A stretch of 64,000 bases of DNA from UBA8106 sp913052135. Its GTDB lineage: Bacteria > Acidobacteriota > Vicinamibacteria > Vicinamibacterales > UBA823. Positions 36,561-45,413 of this stretch are shown here, in pieces (position 1 is the stretch's first letter; every line of letters begins with the position of its first letter). The translations under genes and the position numbers were made by a program. The stretch covers positions 1 through 64,000 of the forward strand of contig CAJXDY010000005.1 of assembly GCA_913052135.1 (NCBI GenBank). The letters run 5' to 3'. Under the pieces are notes generated by a model. It was not told the origin of the DNA. It saw only the letters and a list, made by a program, of their open reading frames with translations, and searched no databases.

Positions 36561-37936
36561 AGGATGTACCGTGACAGATCCTCGTTTTTGACGATATCCG
36601 CCAACATGAGCTCTACGTACGCAGCGTCAATAGTGATTGACTTTTCAGGCAAGTCCGGAGCCTCAAATGAAATTTCGTCAAGGAGCTTCTCCATTACTGT
36701 GTGTAAACGCCTCGCACCAATATTTTCGGTACGCTCGTTGACAATGGTAGCGAAGTGGGCGATCCGCTCGACTGATTCGTCCAAAAATTTCAATGTTATG
36801 CCTTCAGTGCCCAGTAAAGCGACATACTGCGTAACCAATGCGCCTTGAGGCTCAGTAAGGATACGCACAAAATCTTCCTTACCAAGCGCTTCCAATTCAA
36901 CGCGGATAGGAAAACGTCCCTGCAGTTCCGGAATGAGATCGGACGGTTTCGACACATGAAAGGCGCCGGCTGCAATAAAAAGAATGTGATCGGTGCGGAC
37001 CATACCGTGTTTAGTATTAACAGTTGTACCCTCAACTATCGGAAGTATGTCTCGTTGCACACCTTCACGACTAACTTCAGGACCGTGACTGCCTTCTCGT
37101 CCAGAAATTTTGTCAATTTCATCGATGAAGATAATCCCCGCCTGTTCAACACGTTCAACGGCCGCGCGATCGACACTTTCCATATCAATAAGCTTTTGCT
37201 CTTCTTCCTGTGCGAGATATTCAAAAGCTTCTGGCACTTTCATGCGTCGTTTCCGCCGATTGCCCTGAAAAATCCCAGGGAGCATATCCTTTACATTAAT
37301 ATCCACTTCCTCCAACGAAGAACCGGCGATGATCTCAAACGAGGGAAAGCCTTTATCGCGAACATCCACCTCAACAGACCGACTATCAAGGCTACCGTCA
37401 TGCAACTGCGTACGAAATTTCTCTCGGGTAGTTTGAGTATAGTCACGGGCAGCTTCAGCTTCAGCACTCTGCCCCACTGGCTTAACAGGAGGCAACAGTA
37501 AATCAAGAAGGCGTTCTTCAGCATTTTGCTGAGCCTTTTCTTTGACCTGAATCAGCCTCTCTTCGCGCACCATGTCAACGGTGAGCTCAATCAGGTCACG
37601 TACCATCGATTCAACATCACGTCCCACATAACCAATTTCGGTGAATTTTGACGCCTCAACTTTCAAGAACGGCGATTGCGTCAACCGAGCTAATCGTCTC
37701 GCGATCTCAGTTTTGCCAACACCGGTCGGACCGATCATCAGAATATTCTTCGGTGCAACTTCTTCGGCTAGTTCAGCTGGTAGTTTCTGCCGTCTCAGCC
37801 GGTTTCTTAACGCCACGGCAACGGCCCGCTTGGCCTTATTTTGACCAATCACGAACCGGTCGAGCTCCACCACAATCTCTCGTGGCGTCAGTTTATCGAC
37901 CGTCGAGCCAGCTGAGGCTGGTAAATAAATCGGCAC
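36557..37936 (-). CDS. hslU: ATP-dependent protease ATPase subunit HslU
   Basis: AAA+ unfoldase of 459 aa that pairs with the HslV peptidase. The N-terminus is LTPREIVVELDRFVIGQNKA; Walker A GPTGVGKT is near residue 71, pore loop GYVGRDVES follows, the I-domain is at ~110-240, and Walker B IIFIDEIDK is near 271. Sensor 2 is in GARRLHTVME and the C-terminus DLSRYIL inserts into HslV. The start is GTG at 37936; no ATG precedes the conserved part. It follows hslV by 69 nt and its stop is shared with the start of the FN3 lipoprotein. Confidence 0.96.
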   Translation of the reverse strand: MPIYLPASAGSTVDKLTPREIVVELDRFVIGQNKAKRAVAVALRNRLRRQKLPAELAEEVAPKNILMIGPTGVGKTEIARRLARLTQSPFLKVEASKFTEIGYVGRDVESMVRDLIELTVDMVREERLIQVKEKAQQNAEERLLDLLLPPVKPVGQSAEAEAARDYTQTTREKFRTQLHDGSLDSRSVEVDVRDKGFPSFEIIAGSSLEEVDINVKDMLPGIFQGNRRKRRMKVPEAFEYLAQEEEQKLIDMESVDRAAVERVEQAGIIFIDEIDKISGREGSHGPEVSREGVQRDILPIVEGTTVNTKHGMVRTDHILFIAAGAFHVSKPSDLIPELQGRFPIRVELEALGKEDFVRILTEPQGALVTQYVALLGTEGITLKFLDESVERIAHFATIVNERTENIGARRLHTVMEKLLDEISFEAPDLPEKSITIDAAYVELMLADIVKNEDLSRYIL

Positions 37937-38005
37937 TAGCTACGGTTCCACAAATTTATTAACCCTGTCACGAACAAACTCCATCGTGCTTGGTCAGCAC
38001 ACTTG

Positions 38006-38533
38006 TCACAATTCTTCAATCGTAATTGAATCATTGGTGTAGATGCAGATGCTCGCCGCGATGTTCATTGCTTGCTCGGCAATCGCATGCGCGTCGAGCG
38101 AAGTGTTCTGAGCCAAGGCTTTGGCTGCTGCTAAGGCGTACACTCCACCTGAACCGATTGCAATAATTCCGTCATCGGGCTCAATAAGATCTCCAGTACC
38201 AGACAACAAGAAGGTTGACGACTTATCCAGCACAAGCAACATCGCTTCTAAACGCCTGAGCAAGCGATCAGTGCGCCAGTCCTTAGCCAGCTCAACGGCT
38301 GAACGTTCTAGATTTCCCCGATACTCTTCTAACTTTGCCTCGAACCGAGCAAACAACGCGAAAGAATCAGCTGCTGACCCCGCGAATCCTGCAAGTATCT
38401 GATCCTTATACAGTCGTCGAATCTTACGAGCGCCCTGCTTAACAACTGTGTTCGCAAAAGTGACCTGACCGTCACCTGCCATGACGGCCCGTCCCTGGTG
38501 TCTCACGACTAAAACCGTTGTGCTGTGAATCAT
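38006..38533 (-). CDS. hslV: ATP-dependent protease peptidase subunit HslV
   Basis: Threonine peptidase of 175 aa forming the proteasome-like chamber for HslU. The N-terminus MIHSTTVLVVRHQGRAVMAG places the catalytic Thr at residue 5 after a 4-residue propeptide (E. coli removes only Met). AGDGQVTF, KIRRLY and LAGFAGSAADSFAL are the family signatures, with IGSGGVYALAAAKAL later. ATG at 38533. The gene is followed by hslU and lies about 90 nt downstream of the lipoprotein gene. Confidence 0.96.
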   Translation of the reverse strand: MIHSTTVLVVRHQGRAVMAGDGQVTFANTVVKQGARKIRRLYKDQILAGFAGSAADSFALFARFEAKLEEYRGNLERSAVELAKDWRTDRLLRRLEAMLLVLDKSSTFLLSGTGDLIEPDDGIIAIGSGGVYALAAAKALAQNTSLDAHAIAEQAMNIAASICIYTNDSITIEEL

Positions 38534-38622
38534 GAGTTGAAAACGGAAGGTATCAGTTCTTTATTTCGATCTATTGCGAGTCTAGTAGATGCATGAAAAT
38601 ACTGTCAACGTCGCGGGAATAA

Positions 38623-39171
38623 TCAATTCTCAAGACTTCCACGAATCAAAAGCGTCCGATCAATCATATATTCGCCCAACTTGACCCAAGGGTCACTACG
38701 ATGTTTGGCAAATAGACTAAGCTTGGCATCCTGAAATAATCGGTGCTCCATCAGTTCTAGCCGTGGTTGAGTCCCCGTGTAACCCAAACCTGATTGCATG
38801 ACAAATGCGGCAGTGGTCGAACCTGGCTCGAGCCCTGCCAAATCAATGGCAGAAATTGTTGAACTGCCAAGCTCTTCTGGATCTTCCGTGCCGTCAGCCA
38901 GCACCAAACGAAAAGAGCCAAGGAGTCGAACCGAACTAACATTCTCCTCAAGTGCATTATGAAGTGTAAATGAAATACGCGGAACAATCTTGTTCTTCCC
39001 ATCTTCAAGAATTCCTGCGTCAAACCACCCAGTCGTTATATCAGTAACGACGAGTGCCTCGGTGATATCAATTGACGGACTGCATCCCGATCCAAGGCTC
39101 GTCACTCCTAGCACGAAGAGCCCAACGGGGCCGAGCCGCCACCACCATCTAGTTTGTCTTGAAGAGTTCAT
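38623..39171 (-). CDS. Lipoprotein of unknown function
   Basis: About 182 aa from ATG 39171, 16 nt after the VWFA gene. The N-terminus is a signal peptide (RLGPVGLFVLGVTSLGSG) with lipobox Cys30 (GSGCSPS). The mature part is beta-rich with ISFTLHNALEENVSSVRLLG and KLGEYMIDRTLLIRG, resembling a late-embryogenesis-abundant/WHy-type immunoglobulin-like domain, which I cannot confirm. It shares a transcript with the sigma, anti-sigma and VWFA genes. A longer frame to 39207 overlaps the VWFA gene and adds no recognisable sequence. Confidence 0.72.
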   Translation of the reverse strand: MNSSRQTRWWWRLGPVGLFVLGVTSLGSGCSPSIDITEALVVTDITTGWFDAGILEDGKNKIVPRISFTLHNALEENVSSVRLLGSFRLVLADGTEDPEELGSSTISAIDLAGLEPGSTTAAFVMQSGLGYTGTQPRLELMEHRLFQDAKLSLFAKHRSDPWVKLGEYMIDRTLLIRGSLEN

Positions 39172-39187
39172 CAACACGGATTGTAGA

Positions 39188-40882
39188 TCAGAATTCACCT
39201 GTCTCAATCCGCTTTATCGCATCCTCGCGTGAAAGTTCTCTCGCTCGTAAGGCGATTAAGTCAGATCCGCGAATCTTCAGCATCATTTTCATGCCTGGGG
39301 TGTCATTCGGTGAAAACGAAGCGACGGTGGCGACGACCAGCCAGTCATCGGCACCGAGCAGGATCGCTTCACTATGATCTAGTATGACGACCGTGACTTC
39401 GGCCGCGATCCGGTCCGCGTATTCGGCTTGAAGATCTTCCTCACTCGCGACGAGCACCTCACGATCGACCAGTTTTGCCCCGGTCGGAGGAGAAGATGGT
39501 GGCAGCGGTCGTGGAAAGGCTAGAAGTGCCCGTTCAAAATTTTCCATTAATTGCTCGTCATCAAACGAACGCATTTTCTCTCTGAGCACTGGAAGCACTT
39601 CGTCAAGATCGGCGGCGATGCGTGCACTGAAACCCAATTGGTTCAACTGGCGAAACACCCAGTTGACACTAGGACGAAGCATCGGCACTTGAACGTCAAA
39701 AAAGACGCCATACCCATCCAACTTAAAGCCACGTGCCCGTGCAGCCCCCGCAAAATTGATCCTACTACTTGGATCAGACGTCTCTATCCGCGAAGCGAAT
39801 TGCTCTGCACCATGTGTCACTGCTTGCTCGAAAACGCGTTCCATAATACGCAACTGGTATCGCGATTCGATCGCATCAGACGAGGCGACCTTCTCATTTA
39901 GACTCGCTTCCATGGTTGGCCTGTCGCCAATAACAACAGATGAAAGAACGGCCGGATTACCTCGGGCAACCCAAGACGCGTCGGACATTTCAATCTCAAC
40001 TCGATCGGGCGGGACGAGCATGTCCGGGCGGGCGTACACCACCAAGTACTGATTCAGCAGTTCGTGGGCGAGTTCTTCCAACGTTTCCTGCAAACGCTGC
40101 CCTCTCAGAAGGTCGTGACGCTTCCCACCGGTCCTCTCAGTTCCACGGTCGAGGACCATGTCGCGATACCGTGCGTTCGTACCAAATCCTGCACCGCTTG
40201 AAGTTAAGACCACGGCATGCAGACTTGCCCCACTTTCATCGACGCTTTTCAAGACCGCCTGATAAGACCGGCTACTGTAATCAACGCCCTCAGCCGTCAC
40301 GACGAGAATGATAGGACGCGTCGTATTCCGACGGGTCAACCCCCGCGACGCGTTCAGAATCGTATCCAAGAGATGGCCACCACTCATGGGTCGTGGAAAA
40401 ATCCGTTTGACCGCAGCTTGTAGTTCTTCAGGGTTGTTCCGATAGTCAGTAACAATGGTTGGCCTGTCGCCAATCGTGAACAAGGCCATCTCGTGAGGAC
40501 CAGCCATCATCTTGACAAATGATTCAAGGCCCGCCCGCAGATCTCGCAGGTACGGGCGAACCGCTTCACTATTGTCGACGACCAATGCGATTTGGAACGA
40601 GCCGCCCGCTTTCGTGACACTTAACACTTCACGTCGTATGCCATCCTCACGAACAATGAATGCATCGGCAGCGAGACCAACGACGGGATTATCTTGTTGA
40701 TCCAGCACGCTCACATAAATCCGCTGGTCACTGGCGGAAGCTTGGAACGACTCGGCCACGGTGCTTGTTGGTCTCGTCAACACTTCGGCTGCTCTCATAT
40801 TCGCTGCTAACACTGGAAGCGCCAAGACGTTTAGCGCCAACAAGGTCAGGATGTTAGATACCAGTGTTCTCACAACCACCAC
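39188..40882 (-). CDS. VWFA-related domain protein (Acidobacteria-type)
   Basis: Secreted or periplasmic protein of about 564 aa. The signal peptide is at ~1-27 (ILTLLALNVLALPVLAAN). A domain at ~50-90 (IYVSVLDQQDNPVVGLAADAFIVRED) is followed by a von Willebrand A-like domain at ~97-270. This VLDxxGxPVxxLxxxDFxxxEDG-then-VWA order is the 'VWFA-related' family so abundant in Acidobacteriota. The MIDAS motif is imperfect (VVDNSEAVRP: D-x-S-x-A). The second half (~300-560) has no domain I recognise. GTG at 40882 or 40873 are possible starts. It directly follows the anti-sigma gene by 8 nt. Confidence 0.82.
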   Translation of the reverse strand: MVVVRTLVSNILTLLALNVLALPVLAANMRAAEVLTRPTSTVAESFQASASDQRIYVSVLDQQDNPVVGLAADAFIVREDGIRREVLSVTKAGGSFQIALVVDNSEAVRPYLRDLRAGLESFVKMMAGPHEMALFTIGDRPTIVTDYRNNPEELQAAVKRIFPRPMSGGHLLDTILNASRGLTRRNTTRPIILVVTAEGVDYSSRSYQAVLKSVDESGASLHAVVLTSSGAGFGTNARYRDMVLDRGTERTGGKRHDLLRGQRLQETLEELAHELLNQYLVVYARPDMLVPPDRVEIEMSDASWVARGNPAVLSSVVIGDRPTMEASLNEKVASSDAIESRYQLRIMERVFEQAVTHGAEQFASRIETSDPSSRINFAGAARARGFKLDGYGVFFDVQVPMLRPSVNWVFRQLNQLGFSARIAADLDEVLPVLREKMRSFDDEQLMENFERALLAFPRPLPPSSPPTGAKLVDREVLVASEEDLQAEYADRIAAEVTVVILDHSEAILLGADDWLVVATVASFSPNDTPGMKMMLKIRGSDLIALRARELSREDAIKRIETGEF

Positions 40883-40890
40883 CCCCTAAG

Positions 40891-41667
40891 CTATCTTCCT
40901 GCCACAAGCACGAGATAATCCATCAGTTCACGATGCTGGACAACTTCTGCCTCGGTAAATCCCTGAAGTTGCCCTAACTGTTGGTCGATCCGTAACAAAT
41001 CAGTCTGTCGTTGAACCTCGGTTTCACGTAACAACTGTGCAAAACGGAATGCCAGTTCGCGTTGTTGACGTTGCTCGCTCTCGTCTACCAAACCTTGCAC
41101 GCGTTCAACGAGCGCGTCATCAGTCATGCCGGTTCGACTACCTTCATCTCCAAGTTCCGCATTCGCCAGCGAAACCTCAGAAGCAGAACCAGCCTGACTT
41201 TCAGCAAATTCCTCTCGCAGTCCTTGGGCTAACGTCGCGAATTCCTTCCGCCACTCTGGCTCTGCGTTTTCAAGTACAGGTGCGGTAATCGGTCTTGTCC
41301 AACCTGTCCGCACGAGGAGACCTTCCGATCCGTACGTGATCTCAAGATTAACCAATGAAACAGCCACAGCGGTGACCAGCAACGCAGCTGCTGCCAACCC
41401 AAAGGTGCGAACGGGCTGCGAATGCCACCACGGGCTAGACCCAGAATCATTACGACTGACAAGTTGAAACTGAGGTTCAGGTTCTGCTGGCGCCCACTCG
41501 GTCAACATGCTGCGTACGCCCTTCAATTCGTCAATCTCCTGCGCACAAGCAGTGCAAGTCATTAAATGACTGGATATCCATTCCCGCTCCTCTGCACTAC
41601 ACTCGTCATAGAGATAAGCGATGAGGACCGCCTTATTTCCACATAAATTGAATCGCTTCGAATCCAT
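40891..41667 (-). CDS. Anti-sigma factor, zinc-finger (ZAS) type
   Basis: About 258 aa. The N-terminal zinc-binding anti-sigma motif HLMTCTAC has His34, Cys38 and Cys41 (HxxxCxxC). A single membrane helix lies near 85-108 (FGLAAAALLVTAVAVSLV), then a periplasmic domain. Its C-terminal part is a long Gln/Glu-rich helix (residues ~185-250), probably coiled coil. Expected role: hold the ECF sigma at the membrane until a signal arrives. Start ATG at 41667 shares a base with the sigma stop codon (TAATG). Confidence 0.85.
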   Translation of the reverse strand: MDSKRFNLCGNKAVLIAYLYDECSAEEREWISSHLMTCTACAQEIDELKGVRSMLTEWAPAEPEPQFQLVSRNDSGSSPWWHSQPVRTFGLAAAALLVTAVAVSLVNLEITYGSEGLLVRTGWTRPITAPVLENAEPEWRKEFATLAQGLREEFAESQAGSASEVSLANAELGDEGSRTGMTDDALVERVQGLVDESEQRQQRELAFRFAQLLRETEVQRQTDLLRIDQQLGQLQGFTEAEVVQHRELMDYLVLVAGR

Positions 41668-42323
41668 TATGATTCCCTTACTGATAACCGATTAACATGC
41701 GATTGACTCAGTCCGGCCTCTACCCGGATCGAGGGATTGGAGAGCCCCAATCGCCTGAACTCTTCTCGCAGTTGACTTAGCCCGTGATACACCCGCGTTT
41801 TAATTGTGCTCACCGGACAATCCAATAAATTCGAAATCTCCTGAAACGTAAATCCGTGGTATTCCTTCAGCACAACTGCTGTCCGCTGTTCCTTGGAAAG
41901 AGCTTTCATCGCCTTCGCAACCACGCCGCCTAATTCTCGACGTTCTACTAGATCCTGAATTGATTCGGATGTATCGTCGGCCGGAGCCAAATCAAGGATG
42001 TCAATATCTTCTGGTAAGGCAACAACTGGTGTTCGACGCTCTCGACGCACCCAGTCACGACACAAGTTGATCGCGATACGATAGAGCCACGACGAAAATT
42101 TGGCCTCGCTCCTGAATTTTTTTAACCCTCGGAATGCCCGCAGAAAGGTTTCCTGACAGACGTCACGGGCATCGTCTTCCCGACCGATCAGGCGATAGGC
42201 AAGTCGATAAATTGGCCGTTCCCATCGCTGCATGAGTGCATTAAAGCTCTCAGTATCACCCTCAACATATCGGGCGACAAGTTCCTCATCGGTCCAACTC
42301 ATCGTATCCACCAATGTCCCCAT
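41667..42323 (-). CDS. ECF (RpoE-like) sigma factor
   Basis: Group IV sigma-70 factor of about 218 aa. Region 2 is at ~22-90 (FNALMQRWERPIYRLAYRLI, DARDVCQETFLRAFRGLKKF, SSWLYRIAINLCRDWVRRE), region 4 at ~135-190 (LSKEQRTAVVLKEYHGFTFQ, EISNLLDCPVSTIKTRVYHG). A 30-residue C-terminal tail follows. It is translationally coupled to the anti-sigma gene. ATG at 42323 has AAGGA 10 nt upstream; ATG at 42302 is an alternative. The 10-bp palindrome CGCACGTGCG (42359-42368) in its upstream region is a possible regulatory site. Target promoters cannot be read from the window. Confidence 0.9.
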   Translation of the reverse strand: MGTLVDTMSWTDEELVARYVEGDTESFNALMQRWERPIYRLAYRLIGREDDARDVCQETFLRAFRGLKKFRSEAKFSSWLYRIAINLCRDWVRRERRTPVVALPEDIDILDLAPADDTSESIQDLVERRELGGVVAKAMKALSKEQRTAVVLKEYHGFTFQEISNLLDCPVSTIKTRVYHGLSQLREEFRRLGLSNPSIRVEAGLSQSHVNRLSVRES

Positions 42324-42448
42324 TAATCACACATCCTTAGTCGACGCATACCTTTGGGCGCACGTGCGACTTCTATAACTTTAGACGACACAAACCCTCG
42401 AAGAGTTGGCTACACTACCTCTTAAAATTCTAGCAAACCTTCTAAAAC

Positions 42449-42477
42449 GATAAGTCATTGTATAAAATGACTTTATC
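42449..42477. promoter_or_regulatory. Inverted repeat overlapping the ABC-F promoter and leader
   Basis: GATAA-GTCATT, loop gtataa, AATGACt-TTATC: eleven pairs with one bulged T and a 6-nt loop. The loop and 3' arm contain TATAAAAT (42461-42468), the best -10-like sequence before the ABC-F gene. The repeat ends 11 nt before the ATG at 42489, where no Shine-Dalgarno is visible. Either a DNA operator over the promoter or an RNA stem controlling initiation would fit. Confidence 0.45.
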
Positions 42478-42488
42478 TGTTTCCTACA

Positions 42489-44438
42489 ATGATCCAATTA
42501 TCTTCAGTTACAAAAGCCTTCGGTAATCAGGTGCTCCTAGAGCGAGTGAGCTGGCAGATCTCGGTCGGTGAACGGGTTGGTCTTTGTGGTCCGAATGGTG
42601 CTGGCAAGACGACTCTCCTGCGAATGCTTGTTGGCTTCGAACAACCTGACGAAGGAAGAATTATTTTATCGAACGATCTGAAAGTCGGTTACCTGCCACA
42701 GGATGGTCTCGCTCATTCCGGTTGTACGCTCAATGAAGAAGTAAGCAAAGCGTTCCAGCCCCTGCTTGATATACAGGGTGAGATGCACTTGCTTGAGGAA
42801 CAACTTGGCGATAAATCAGTGTCAACTGATGCGTATAACGAAAGATTGTCACGATACAGCGATCTCCAGGAAATATTTCGTCGTCGTGAAGGCTACATGA
42901 TCGATCTCAAGATCGCGACCGTCCTGCGCGGTTTAGGATTCAAAGACAGTGACTTCACTCATCAAACCCATACTTTTTCTGGTGGCTGGCAAATGCGGAT
43001 CGCCTTGGCCAAGCTCTTACTGAGTCGTCCAGGATTGCTACTACTGGATGAACCGACGAACCATCTAGATCTGGAAGCCAGAAATTGGCTTGAAGACTAT
43101 CTCAATGGTTACCCTCATGCAGTGATACTCGTTTCCCATGATCGATTTTTTCTTGATGCAGTCGTTACCCGTATCGTCGATGTCGGCGCTAGAACATTGA
43201 CAAACTATACCGGCAACTACAGCAGCTATTTAACAGAACGTGATGCACACTTGAACCGTCTCCGAGAACGCAAGCGCCGACAGGACGAAGAGATCGCGCG
43301 GATTAGACAGTTCGTAGATCGGTTCCGTTACCAAGCCACAAAAGCAGCGCAAGTGCAAAGCCGGCTTAAGATGCTGGACAAGTTTGTACCCATCGATGTC
43401 CCGCCAGAACGGAAGCGAGTCCACTTTACGTTTCCCACGTGTCGACAAAGCGGACGTCAGGTCCTCGAATTACAGGATGTTCAAAAGTCATATGGGGAGA
43501 ATGTTGTGGTTCGCAAGGCGGCTCTGTTCGTAGAACGTGGCAACCGAATAGCTATCGTCGGGCCTAATGGAGCAGGTAAATCAACCTTAATGCGTATATT
43601 GGCCGGAGTCGAATCGCCAGACGTTGGCCAGCGTTATCAGGGCCATAACGTGATCGCCGAATATTTTGCTCAAGACGAAGCGGACCAGCTTGATGGCTCG
43701 CGGACCGTGCACGAAACGTTGGCAGCTGGAGCACCACTTGAGGCGGTACCGACGATCCGTAACCTGCTGGGTGGATTTCTGTTTTCTGGTGATGACATCC
43801 ACAAACAGGTAGGCGTACTATCGGGCGGCGAACGAACGCGGCTAGCAGTCGCCCGGATGCTGCTGCGACCAGCAAACACCCTGCTTCTAGATGAACCCAC
43901 TAATCATTTAGACATTGATTCGACTGACGTGCTTCTTGAAGCACTTGCGGCATTCAAAGGTACACTCATTTTTGTTTCGCATGATCGCTATTTCGTTGAT
44001 CGTTTGGCAACACAGATTATCAAAGTCGGTACTGGCGACGTCTTGATTTATCCGGGCAGTTATGAGGAATTTCGGTGGAGTCAGCACGAAAATCAACAAC
44101 CTAGAGATCAGATTGTTAAGGGTGGATCACGAAAATCCGAACAGGTCGGCGCAGGTAAAAAGCATAAACAAGCCATTGCCAAAAAGCGAAAGGCTCAACG
44201 CACTGTTGAGACTCAACAGAAACAAATTGCCGATCTTGAGCGACAGATCTCTGAGCTGGAAAAAACCCTTAAGCAGCTTGAGTTGAGGATGGCCGAACCA
44301 GGATTTTATAACGACCCTAAAGCATCTCAGCCCACCATTAACCACCACCAAACGCTCATGTGGCAAGTTGGCGATCTAATGCATCAGTGGGAAGAACTCC
44401 AACTCAAGGCAGGTGTCGAACCCGCTGGCGAGTCCTAA
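42489..44438 (+). CDS. ABC-F family ATP-binding protein
   Basis: Soluble twin-ATPase of about 649 aa without membrane segments. NBD1: Walker A GPNGAGKTTLL near residue 36, signature FSGGWQMRIALAK and Walker B LLLLDEPTNHLDLE. The interdomain P-site-tRNA-interaction linker (residues ~235-300) is charged and helical. NBD2: GPNGAGKSTLM near 360, LSGGERTRLAVARM, LLLDEPTNHLDID. A C-terminal coiled coil (~545-645) is of the type found in Uup/YheS. ABC-F proteins act on the ribosome E-site, in translation rescue or antibiotic protection; which one is not decidable here. The gene is plus-strand between two minus-strand blocks and stops 27 nt from xerC. Confidence 0.92.
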   Translation: MIQLSSVTKAFGNQVLLERVSWQISVGERVGLCGPNGAGKTTLLRMLVGFEQPDEGRIILSNDLKVGYLPQDGLAHSGCTLNEEVSKAFQPLLDIQGEMHLLEEQLGDKSVSTDAYNERLSRYSDLQEIFRRREGYMIDLKIATVLRGLGFKDSDFTHQTHTFSGGWQMRIALAKLLLSRPGLLLLDEPTNHLDLEARNWLEDYLNGYPHAVILVSHDRFFLDAVVTRIVDVGARTLTNYTGNYSSYLTERDAHLNRLRERKRRQDEEIARIRQFVDRFRYQATKAAQVQSRLKMLDKFVPIDVPPERKRVHFTFPTCRQSGRQVLELQDVQKSYGENVVVRKAALFVERGNRIAIVGPNGAGKSTLMRILAGVESPDVGQRYQGHNVIAEYFAQDEADQLDGSRTVHETLAAGAPLEAVPTIRNLLGGFLFSGDDIHKQVGVLSGGERTRLAVARMLLRPANTLLLDEPTNHLDIDSTDVLLEALAAFKGTLIFVSHDRYFVDRLATQIIKVGTGDVLIYPGSYEEFRWSQHENQQPRDQIVKGGSRKSEQVGAGKKHKQAIAKKRKAQRTVETQQKQIADLERQISELEKTLKQLELRMAEPGFYNDPKASQPTINHHQTLMWQVGDLMHQWEELQLKAGVEPAGES

Positions 44439-44465
44439 ACTTGCACACCATGAAAACTACACCGT

Positions 44466-45413
44466 CTAAGCACGAGGGTGCGTTTTCTTATACAACGTAA
44501 GCAACTGGGCTGCATTGACATGCGTATACCTTTGCGTGGTGCTGAGCCGCGCATGTCCTAGCAGTTCTTGAATAGCACGTAGATCGGCTCCGCGTTCGAG
44601 TAAGTGTGTCGCAAACGAATGCCGAAGCGCGTGTGGACTGATACCTGACCGATCGCCGCACTCAGAAACGTATCGACGTACCAAACGATCGACGCTCCGA
44701 GTGGACAACCGCCCTCCTCGATAATTAAGAAATAACGGATTGTTTCGGCGCCGTGTAAAATTAATACCCACAGGGCTTGTCCCCTGCTTAGAATGACCGC
44801 CAGCAATTAGTGCCGTCCTGTCTTTGAGATAAGATCGGATAGCAGCAGCGGCCCTCCGATGAAACGGCACCTCACGCTCTCGTCCTCCCTTTCCCTGCAC
44901 GCGAACCAATCGACCATTAAGATCGATATCTTCAAGATCTAGACTCACGAGTTCGCTCAAGCGGAGCCCGGAAGCGTAAAACAACTCAAGGATAGCCTTG
45001 TCTCGTCGTCCCAAAGGCTGAGTCGCGTCTGGCCTACTCAACAACTGTTCTACTTCACCCATTTCAAGATGAGCGGGAATCTTATGTTCAAGTTTGGGTG
45101 TCCCAACCAATGCGCCAGGATCACCAGCAATTTCCCCCTCGAGCCTGAGATATCGACCAAAGACGCGTATGGCTGCCAATTTTCTGGCTGAAGAAGCGCG
45201 TGAGACGCCTCGGCGATAGAGTTCAGCCATAAAAGCCCTTACTGCTAGGTCCTCGAACTCGCTGACCGGAACCGAAGACGATTTTCGCCCCAATTGAACT
45301 GCCAAAAATTCAATGAATTGGGATAGATCGCTCTCATAGGCACGTGCAGTGTGCACTGATACGTTACGGTTCAACCGTAAATGCTCAAGAAATGAATGCA
45401 GGTGGTCGTACAT
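44466..45413 (-). CDS. xerC: Site-specific tyrosine recombinase XerC
   Basis: Chromosome-dimer-resolution recombinase of 315 aa. N-terminal SAM-like core-binding domain at ~3-90. Catalytic residues: Arg151 (SGLRLSEL), Lys175 (GKGGRER), His261 and Arg264 (HALRHSFATH), His287 (LGHARL) and nucleophile Tyr296 (TQRYTHV), all present. Start ATG at 45413 overlaps the 3' end of trmFO by 29 nt. The order topA-trmFO-xerC is the common chromosomal one, so this is the housekeeping Xer rather than a mobile-element integrase. Confidence 0.93.
   Translation of the reverse strand: MYDHLHSFLEHLRLNRNVSVHTARAYESDLSQFIEFLAVQLGRKSSSVPVSEFEDLAVRAFMAELYRRGVSRASSARKLAAIRVFGRYLRLEGEIAGDPGALVGTPKLEHKIPAHLEMGEVEQLLSRPDATQPLGRRDKAILELFYASGLRLSELVSLDLEDIDLNGRLVRVQGKGGREREVPFHRRAAAAIRSYLKDRTALIAGGHSKQGTSPVGINFTRRRNNPLFLNYRGGRLSTRSVDRLVRRYVSECGDRSGISPHALRHSFATHLLERGADLRAIQELLGHARLSTTQRYTHVNAAQLLTLYKKTHPRA

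Noticed and set aside
36845..37501. 218-codon plus-strand frame inside hslU
   Set aside because: Antisense to a fully conserved HslU; composition is that of a shadow frame, with no motif or ribosome site.
44466..45413. Tyrosine recombinase as a mobile-element integrase
   Set aside because: Sequence and gene order (topA-trmFO-xerC) identify the housekeeping XerC; no attachment sites or phage genes are nearby.
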